Positions 1 through 4,843 of a stretch of DNA of 6,570 nt are shown piece after piece. The stretch lies in assembly GCA_031268545.1 (NCBI GenBank), contig JAIRXD010000046.1, positions 1 through 6,570 on the forward strand. Direction: 5' to 3'. A program made the translations under genes and the position numbers. A model generated the notes under the pieces. That model made no database searches, was not told the DNA's origin, and saw only the letters and a list, made by a program, of their open reading frames with translations. How positions within the stretch are numbered: the first letter of the stretch is position 1; each line of letters opens with the position of its first letter. Source of the DNA: Puniceicoccales bacterium (GTDB lineage Bacteria > Verrucomicrobiota > Verrucomicrobiia > Opitutales > LL51).

Positions 1-762
1 AAACCCATAGACCCGAAAATAAACACCCTGGATGCCAATAATTTATTTAACCGCGAACTTCAGGAATTTTACTGGGACTTTCCACCGGCATCCCCACGGA
101 GAGAAGGCTGGGTATTTGATCTATTTACACCGCCACAAATCTTATTCAGCAACGGAACATTTTCAGCATCACTGCCTTCCCAACATCAGGAGGACAGCGA
201 TCTATCCATCATCTCGATCTCAAAACGAAAATACAAGGTACAATTTTCTGGATATTTTCAGAAGCCAGACGGCGTAAATGATGTCAATAAATTCACCCTA
301 ATGCTCTATGATATTGAAAAAAATCACAACTTTTGGTGCCAAGTTGGCGATAATCTTCAGGAGCAAAATATTAAAATAGTTGGGTTTGAAGAAAAATCAT
401 CATTGGAAAATTCGCCATTAAAAAATGAGCCGTTGATTACCATCTACGACAATGAATTGGCTGAAACCATCCAGTTATCTAGGCATGCAAAATTTTACGA
501 CGACAAATACATCATAGTAATAATGGTCAATAGCATATCTAACACCTTCGTACTCACAGAGATAAACAACTCCTTTCTGGTCAAAAAAACCACCTATTCT
601 CTGGATGAAGTCAATATAAAAGAAGGTTATATCCAGCTCACCAAGACCAATCCCAATGGCAGCACATCTACTTTAACATTAACAATTAAGAACTTACCCG
701 AGAAGACGTTACATGACGACTTGCCAAAACAATCTATGGTCAAGGCGGCGGATAATAATTAA
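1..762 (+). CDS. Hypothetical protein, 5' end missing (possible PilP/GspC-like envelope protein)
   Basis: The frame is open from base 1 to a TAA at 760-762, giving 253 visible residues. The first ATG in frame, at 301, is probably internal, because the 100 codons before it read as normal protein. An EGWVFDLFTPP block lies at about visible residues 35-45, followed by a beta-rich region beginning KYKVQFSGYF near residue 78, then an FWCQVGD segment and an NIKIVGFE strand. No transmembrane segment is visible in this part, and the C-terminus is polar. The GYF...W..GD..Q...IKIVGFE layout recalls the periplasmic domains of pilus or type II secretion proteins (PilP, GspC). The FDLFTPP block I associate from memory with verrucomicrobial proteins. 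Both points are inference and the function is unknown. The gene lies 51 bp upstream of dprA on the same strand and may share its transcript. Confidence 0.75.
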   Translation, partial: KPIDPKINTLDANNLFNRELQEFYWDFPPASPRREGWVFDLFTPPQILFSNGTFSASLPSQHQEDSDLSIISISKRKYKVQFSGYFQKPDGVNDVNKFTLMLYDIEKNHNFWCQVGDNLQEQNIKIVGFEEKSSLENSPLKNEPLITIYDNELAETIQLSRHAKFYDDKYIIVIMVNSISNTFVLTEINNSFLVKKTTYSLDEVNIKEGYIQLTKTNPNGSTSTLTLTIKNLPEKTLHDDLPKQSMVKAADNN

Positions 763-800
763 TTATGAAATTTATTATTTGACATTCGTAAAAATTTATG

Positions 801-805
801 AGAGG
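801..805 (+). promoter_or_regulatory. Ribosome binding site of dprA
   Basis: AGAGG ends 8 nt before the ATG at 814. It is a well-placed Shine-Dalgarno core and supports that start for dprA. Confidence 0.7.
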
Positions 806-813
806 AATAAGCA

Positions 814-1932
814 ATGAGTGTAAGCGGGCTGACAGACACACAACTGCTGATGATACTCGGAGCCATACCGGCCCTGGGCAGTGTTACTTTCTTTAAATTA
901 TATAATAATTTTCAAAAAAATTTGCGCAGCATATTTTCGGCCACAAAGGACGAATTAATGAAAGTCGGCCTGGTGTCAGAAGTCATTGCGAACAATATAC
1001 TAAACTGGAAGCTGTTTTTCGATATTAACAAAACCGAAACGAAGTTAGCTTCGATCCGAGGAGATTTTATCGGCTACTGCGACGACGAAAATTATCCAAA
1101 ATCGCTGAAAAAGATACACGATCCTCCGATAGGATTATATTGCATCGGTAACAAATCGCTGCTAAATTCTAGATGTATAGCCATCATAGGTACAAGAAAA
1201 CCAACATTTTATGGCATTAAAATAGCAACAGAGTTCGCAATGAATCTGGCAAATCTTGGATTTTGCGTCGTCAGTGGCCTGGCCCGGGGGATAGATACGG
1301 CGGCCCATGACGGTGCTTTGGTTGCCGGCGGAAACACTATTGCGGTATTGGGCTGTGGTATCGATGTCATCTACCCATTTGAAAACAGTAGTTTATATAA
1401 AAAAATTGCAAAACATGGTTGTCTTATTTCCGAATTTCAGTTGGAAAGATGGGCGGATAAACAGACCTTTCCTATACGAAATAGATTGATTTCCGGGCTT
1501 TGCGCCAGCGTGATTATCATCGAAACGGCCAAACATGGAGGTAGTATGATAACTGCCAATGTCGCCTGGGACCAGGGTAAAAAAGTATTTGTTGTGCCGG
1601 GGCGGATAGACCAACTTTCCAGCCAAGGTTGCCATGAATTGATCCGAAATGGGGCAACTCTGGTAACTTCTATAAATGATATTTTGGAAGAAATAAATTT
1701 CCCCAAACAACAAAATCTATACCTGGATAACCCTAAAAAAGAGCTGGAGATTTCGGATCCCGTTGAACGACAAATCTTTAGCTTCCTTAAATCCTATGGG
1801 AATGCCACCATCGACGATATAATAACCCATACACAGCTGATCACTGTGCCGGTTCTAAAATCGCTACAAGCCCTTGAAATAAAACAACTTGTAAAGAGAG
1901 GACTGGAAGGATCGTTCTGTGCAAACTTTTGA
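814..1932 (+). CDS. dprA: DNA-processing protein DprA
   Basis: DprA binds single-stranded DNA taken up during natural transformation, shields it and loads RecA; it acts in the cytoplasm. The 372-residue length is normal for the family. Residues 1-70 resemble the helical SAM-like N-terminal domain. Residues about 80-293 are the extended Rossmann core with the family's hallmark stretches: AIIGTRKPT (123-131), VVSGLARGIDTAAHDGAL (152-169), AVLGCGIDVIYP (177-188), FPIRNRLISGL (219-229), GGSMITA (242-248), VVPGRID (260-266) and LIRNGATLV (276-284). Residues about 312-372 fit the winged-helix C-terminal domain found in many DprA proteins. The ATG start is supported by AGAGG at 801-805. The RNA methyltransferase gene follows after 11 bp, so the two are probably co-transcribed. 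A dprA gene alone does not prove competence, since the gene is also common in bacteria not known to be transformable. Confidence 0.97.
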   Translation: MSVSGLTDTQLLMILGAIPALGSVTFFKLYNNFQKNLRSIFSATKDELMKVGLVSEVIANNILNWKLFFDINKTETKLASIRGDFIGYCDDENYPKSLKKIHDPPIGLYCIGNKSLLNSRCIAIIGTRKPTFYGIKIATEFAMNLANLGFCVVSGLARGIDTAAHDGALVAGGNTIAVLGCGIDVIYPFENSSLYKKIAKHGCLISEFQLERWADKQTFPIRNRLISGLCASVIIIETAKHGGSMITANVAWDQGKKVFVVPGRIDQLSSQGCHELIRNGATLVTSINDILEEINFPKQQNLYLDNPKKELEISDPVERQIFSFLKSYGNATIDDIITHTQLITVPVLKSLQALEIKQLVKRGLEGSFCANF

Positions 1933-1943
1933 AATAACTGGTA

Positions 1944-2792
1944 TTGCTTTTCTGCAACAAGTTAACAAAAAATGCTCAGCCGGTGATTATAGAAAGCAGA
2001 AATAATCCAAAGATAAAATTTCTCGACAAGCTGAAAAAAAGATCCAGCCGAGAGCGATATAAGGTTTATCTTATTGAAGGCCAGCGGGAACTGATTAGGG
2101 CTTTTGAATGCGAACTTTTATTAGAGGTATATTTCTGCCAAAAATTGTTCACTAACAATGAGTTCTATAACCTACAGAAAAGATTATCTCTGGCAAATAT
2201 TCCGTTAATTGAACTCGGCGAACAGGCCTATCAAAAAATATCTGTCCGGGAAAATGGCGATGGTTTAATCGGACTAGGAAAGCCATTCACCAGATCGCTG
2301 AAGGACATTCGCCCAAACCATAACTACCTGGTAATAGCCACTGAAAATCTGGAAAAACCCAGTAATCTAGGGGCAATAATCAGGACCGCCGAATCAGCCA
2401 ACGCCGATGCCGTGGTAGTGTTGGATTCGTCCACCGATGTGTACAACCACAATGCCATAAGATCATCCCAGGGAGCAATATTTTCAGTACCGATAATACT
2501 TTGCGACTCAACAGCTTACTGTGAATTTTGCAAAACCAATGGCATAAAAATTTTGGCCACATCGCCTGGAGCCCACCGACTTTATTGGGACGAAAATTTA
2601 AAAAACAACCTGACCATCGTCGTTGGCAATGAAGCCAACGGCCTATCAAATTTTTGGCTAAATCAAAAAAATTCTACCTCGATAAGGATTCCTCAATTGG
2701 GTAGATCAGATTCGCTAAATGTCTCTGCTGCAACGGCCGTAGTTATCTATGAAGCACTTAGGCAACGCCACCAAAACTTACCATACCACTGA
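1944..2792 (+). CDS. TrmH/SpoU-family RNA 2'-O-ribose methyltransferase
   Basis: This enzyme transfers a methyl group from S-adenosylmethionine to a ribose 2'-OH of rRNA or tRNA. All three SPOUT knot motifs are intact: motif 1 NLGAIIRTAE (141-150, with Arg147), motif 2 VGNEANGLS (227-235, with Glu230) and motif 3 SLNVSAATAVVIYEALRQR (257-275). Residues about 17-110 form the N-terminal substrate-binding domain, with KVYLIEGQREL at 40-50. The length of 282 residues fits the RlmB/TsnR/YsgA-like subgroup, but the sequence alone does not reveal the target nucleotide. The chosen start is a TTG at 1944, right after an in-frame stop at 1935-1937. An in-frame GTG at 1983 is the alternative and would still keep the conserved part. 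Neither has a clear Shine-Dalgarno, which fits translational coupling to dprA, whose stop lies 11 bp upstream. Confidence 0.93.
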   Translation: MLFCNKLTKNAQPVIIESRNNPKIKFLDKLKKRSSRERYKVYLIEGQRELIRAFECELLLEVYFCQKLFTNNEFYNLQKRLSLANIPLIELGEQAYQKISVRENGDGLIGLGKPFTRSLKDIRPNHNYLVIATENLEKPSNLGAIIRTAESANADAVVVLDSSTDVYNHNAIRSSQGAIFSVPIILCDSTAYCEFCKTNGIKILATSPGAHRLYWDENLKNNLTIVVGNEANGLSNFWLNQKNSTSIRIPQLGRSDSLNVSAATAVVIYEALRQRHQNLPYH

Positions 2793-2794
2793 AC

Positions 2795-3100
2795 TTACTT
2801 TTTTTCCCTATGCATCTTATCTGTCAATTGCCGATCAAGCTTTTGCATGAGAGCATCTATCGATTTATACAGATCTTCGCTGGCAGCAGTAGCGATGATA
2901 TCAGGCCCATGGATTTCCACATGGCCTTTGGCCACAAATTCGCTGCTATGATCTTTGCTCTGTTCATGTTGCAGCTCAATTCTTATGCGAATTATGCCGT
3001 CACCATGCCTGAATAACTTCTCGGCTTTTCCATGGACATTTTGCTTAAGTGCTTCTGTCAAAGTAAGATGCACACCTGATACGATTATATCTTTTTCCAT
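2795..3100 (-). CDS. hpf: Short-form ribosome hibernation promoting factor (HPF/RaiA family)
   Basis: HPF binds the decoding centre of the 30S subunit when growth slows and keeps ribosomes in an inactive state. The 101-residue product has the single beta-alpha-beta-beta-beta-alpha domain of the family: DIIVSGVHLTLTEALKQNV (4-22), the strand IIRIRIELQHE (36-46), FVAKGHVEIHGPDIIATA (55-72) and the helix DLYKSIDALMQKLDRQL (76-92). The last residues are basic. There is no C-terminal dimerisation domain, so this is the short form. The frame stays open upstream to an ATG at 3238, but those 46 extra residues do not look like HPF. The ATG at 3100 has AAGGAA just before it, so that start is preferred. 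The gene ends 2 bp from the stop of the convergent methyltransferase gene and diverges from the ABC ATPase gene. Confidence 0.93.
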   Translation of the reverse strand: MEKDIIVSGVHLTLTEALKQNVHGKAEKLFRHGDGIIRIRIELQHEQSKDHSSEFVAKGHVEIHGPDIIATAASEDLYKSIDALMQKLDRQLTDKMHREKK

Positions 3101-3103
3101 ATT

Positions 3104-3109
3104 TTCCTT
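3104..3109 (-). promoter_or_regulatory. Ribosome binding site deciding the hpf start
   Basis: On the minus strand AAGGAA lies 3 nt before the ATG at 3100. It selects this start over the upstream in-frame ATG at 3238, whose extension has no HPF-like sequence. The spacing is short but workable. Confidence 0.65.
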
Positions 3110-3173
3110 GATTATGTAATCAATCCTGAATTTAAATTTCTGGACTTTATTTGCAATCATGAAAGAATATAAA

Positions 3174-3202
3174 TTTACGGTTATATGATCCTGGCATATG
3201 AT
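3174..3202 (+). promoter_or_regulatory. Candidate sigma-70-type promoter of the ABC ATPase gene
   Basis: TTTACG (3174-3179, 4 of 6 matches to TTGACA) and TATGAT (3197-3202, 5 of 6 matches to TATAAT) are separated by exactly 17 bp. The ATG at 3233 lies 30 bp beyond the -10 box, so the leader would be about 20-25 nt, with no obvious Shine-Dalgarno. It sits in the only sizeable intergenic gap, between hpf and the ATPase gene. In AT-rich DNA such matches arise by chance. Confidence 0.4.
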
Positions 3203-3232
3203 TCGTAATACACACATTATAAATGACTTATC

Positions 3233-4027
3233 ATGCATAATAATAGAAAAAGCCTATTGGACGTCCGCAATTTAAAGGTCATATTCAAAAACACTAATGC
3301 ACTGGCAATAAACGATATTTCGTTCTATTTGAAACCCCGCGAGATTTTCGCAATTGTCGGGGAAAGTGGCAGTGGTAAAACTTCAATTGCGCTGAGTATT
3401 GCCAACTTGTTCAACAGAAAAACTATAGAGATATCCGGCCATATCCTGTTCGACGACACGGACTTACTGACAATTTCTGAAAAAGAAATGGCTTCCTACC
3501 GAGGCAGCCAAATAATGTACATCTTTCAAGAACCGAATCTTGCGCTAAATCCTTCCCTTACAATAGGATACCAAATCCTAGAATCGATGAAATCGAAATC
3601 TAAAAGCGATGTCATAGACCTCATGAGAGATGTAGGCCTAATGAACAGGAGCACCTATCATTCTTATCCACATGAACTTAGCGGTGGCATGCAGCAAAGA
3701 GCGATGATTGCCGTGGCACTGGCCAGTAACCCAAAGCTACTGATAGCCGATGAACCAACCACTTCCCTGGACGTGACAATCCAAAAGCAAATCATAGATC
3801 TGCTGAAAACCATCCATGAAAAGCGCGAGCTTGCGATACTGCTAATAACTCATAACCTAGGCATAGTCAACGGGTTCGCAGACAGAGTCATGGTGATACT
3901 AAATGGTAAAATCGAAGAGATAAGCAACGTCGAAACCATATTTAAAAATCCCAAAAGTCCATATACCGCTAAACTTTTGGCCTGTATTCCCGAAGTCGGA
4001 AATCCTAACAAGCTGATCCCCAAGTAG
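3233..4027 (+). CDS. ABC transporter ATP-binding protein, dipeptide/oligopeptide/nickel class
   Basis: This is the cytoplasmic ATPase subunit that would drive an importer for peptides, nickel or a related solute. All nucleotide-binding motifs are present: Walker A GESGSGKT (43-50), Q-loop Gln99 in FQEPNLALNPSLT, signature LSGGMQQR (149-156), Walker B LLIADEP (169-175, catalytic Glu174), D-loop SLD (178-180) and H-loop His207. The wording of the HELSGGMQQRAMIA and ADEPTTSLDVTIQKQI stretches and the C-terminal NPKSPYTAKLLACIPEVG is typical of DppD/OppD/NikD ATPases. At 264 residues it is closer to NikD than to DppD/OppD (about 320-330). It stops just after LIPK, without the C-terminal extension and its Cys cluster. 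No permease or binding-protein gene is in the window, so the substrate cannot be named. The ATG at 3233 was kept because LLDVRNLKV follows at the usual distance, although no clear Shine-Dalgarno precedes it. Confidence 0.9.
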   Translation: MHNNRKSLLDVRNLKVIFKNTNALAINDISFYLKPREIFAIVGESGSGKTSIALSIANLFNRKTIEISGHILFDDTDLLTISEKEMASYRGSQIMYIFQEPNLALNPSLTIGYQILESMKSKSKSDVIDLMRDVGLMNRSTYHSYPHELSGGMQQRAMIAVALASNPKLLIADEPTTSLDVTIQKQIIDLLKTIHEKRELAILLITHNLGIVNGFADRVMVILNGKIEEISNVETIFKNPKSPYTAKLLACIPEVGNPNKLIPK

Positions 4028-4055
4028 TTAAAATACCAGCATCTATATTCTAACG

Positions 4056-4775
4056 TCAGCGATGGACAATTTTTTTCCTTTTTTCGGCAAGCAGTGAATT
4101 TTTCGTTTTACTTTTTCTAAAAAAACCGGCAACGGCAGCCATCAACGCCGCGGTAAAGTACCGGAAAAACACAGCGCCGGTCATAAGTATTATGTTCATA
4201 TCGAGCCATAAGTTCTTCTTTTTCAAGTACTCAAGATTATATTTCATTTTTTTCGGGAAGACAAATCGCATATAAGCTCCGCCCCTATCTTCCGCATTGC
4301 TCAGAACATTATTTTCATATTCAAGGATTTTCAGCGTCGCATAACCAGTGATGCCTGGCTTGAATTTCAAAATTTTTCTGTACTCCACATCATTATTTAT
4401 TACGTCAAAAAAATTTATCATCAGCGGACGATGGCCAATGAAACCCATGTCGCCTTTAAGGACATTAAAAATTTGGGGCAACTCATCTAGTCTAGTTTTT
4501 CTCAAAAACCAACCAAATTTCGTAACCAATTTCTCGGTAAATGAGTTTAAAATGCCATCATCCTCCGCATCGGCAATTGTCCGACGCATCGTCCGGAACT
4601 TTATTATATTGAACGGCTTACCGTCTTTACCAATTCTTTCCTGGGTGAAAAAAACACTTATTTTTTTAATCTCCAGCTTGGACAGGACAGCGATTATAGC
4701 CATGATCGGCATGATGGCGATTGCAATAAAAATACTAAAAATAAGTTCAAAAACCCTCCCTATCTTCATATCCAT
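4056..4775 (-). CDS. Sugar transferase (polyprenyl-phosphate phosphoglycosyl transferase, WcaJ/PglC superfamily)
   Basis: Members move a sugar phosphate from a nucleotide sugar to a polyprenyl phosphate on the inner face of the cytoplasmic membrane, the first step of O-antigen, exopolysaccharide or glycoprotein glycan assembly. The 239-residue product has one hydrophobic N-terminal segment (about 9-31) with Pro23 at the expected break of the re-entrant helix. Then come VFFTQERIGKDGKPFNIIKFRTM (within 41-63), RKTRLDELPQIFNVLKGDM with the catalytic Asp97-Glu98 pair, GFIGHRP (111-117, where GPRP is usual) and KPGITGYA (139-146). It has only the small catalytic domain, without the extra membrane domain of full-length WcaJ. 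A second hydrophobic run (about 193-219) and a basic tail extend the C-terminus. The ATG at 4775 follows an in-frame stop; a second ATG at 4769 is possible. No Shine-Dalgarno is visible. The gene lies 68 bp downstream of ftsK on the same strand. The donor sugar is unknown. Confidence 0.92.
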   Translation of the reverse strand: MDMKIGRVFELIFSIFIAIAIMPIMAIIAVLSKLEIKKISVFFTQERIGKDGKPFNIIKFRTMRRTIADAEDDGILNSFTEKLVTKFGWFLRKTRLDELPQIFNVLKGDMGFIGHRPLMINFFDVINNDVEYRKILKFKPGITGYATLKILEYENNVLSNAEDRGGAYMRFVFPKKMKYNLEYLKKKNLWLDMNIILMTGAVFFRYFTAALMAAVAGFFRKSKTKNSLLAEKRKKIVHR

Positions 4776-4827
4776 AGGTTAAAGTTATTAAAATTTAAGA
4801 AACTCGCAATATCTAATTCGTTAACCT
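4776..4827. repeat. 7 bp inverted repeat in the ftsK-sugar transferase gap
   Basis: AGGTTAA at 4776-4782 and its reverse complement TTAACCT at 4821-4827 are separated by 38 bp. One arm abuts the start codon of the sugar transferase. It could be a protein binding site or simply chance in AT-rich DNA. No clear promoter or terminator was seen in this 68 bp gap. Confidence 0.25.
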
Positions 4828-4843
4828 GGAATGAGTTATCGAG

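Noticed and set aside
32..277. An 81-residue open frame overlapping the first gene
   Set aside because: It lies in another frame of a region where frame 1 is open throughout and reads as ordinary protein; the product has no recognisable features.
752..780. AT-only hairpin (ATAATAA/TTATTAT) and the ATAATTAATTAT palindrome at the end of the first gene, as a terminator
   Set aside because: The stem is only 7 A-T pairs with a 13 nt loop, and the T-run is too short. It is expected by chance in such AT-rich sequence.
779..807. A perfect TTGACA (779-784) before dprA as a promoter
   Set aside because: No acceptable -10 box lies 16-18 bp downstream; that position holds the AGAGGAA of the ribosome binding site.
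3101..3238. A 46-residue N-terminal extension of HPF starting at the ATG at 3238
   Set aside because: It is unlike HPF, crosses the divergent promoter region and the ATPase start, and the internal ATG at 3100 has its own AAGGAA.
4028..4085. Terminator between the convergent ABC ATPase and sugar transferase genes, before the T-runs at about 4070-4085
   Set aside because: Only 3-4 bp stems (GTC/GAC, CATC/GATG) can be drawn before the T-run, and the T-runs encode the Lys-rich end of the transferase.
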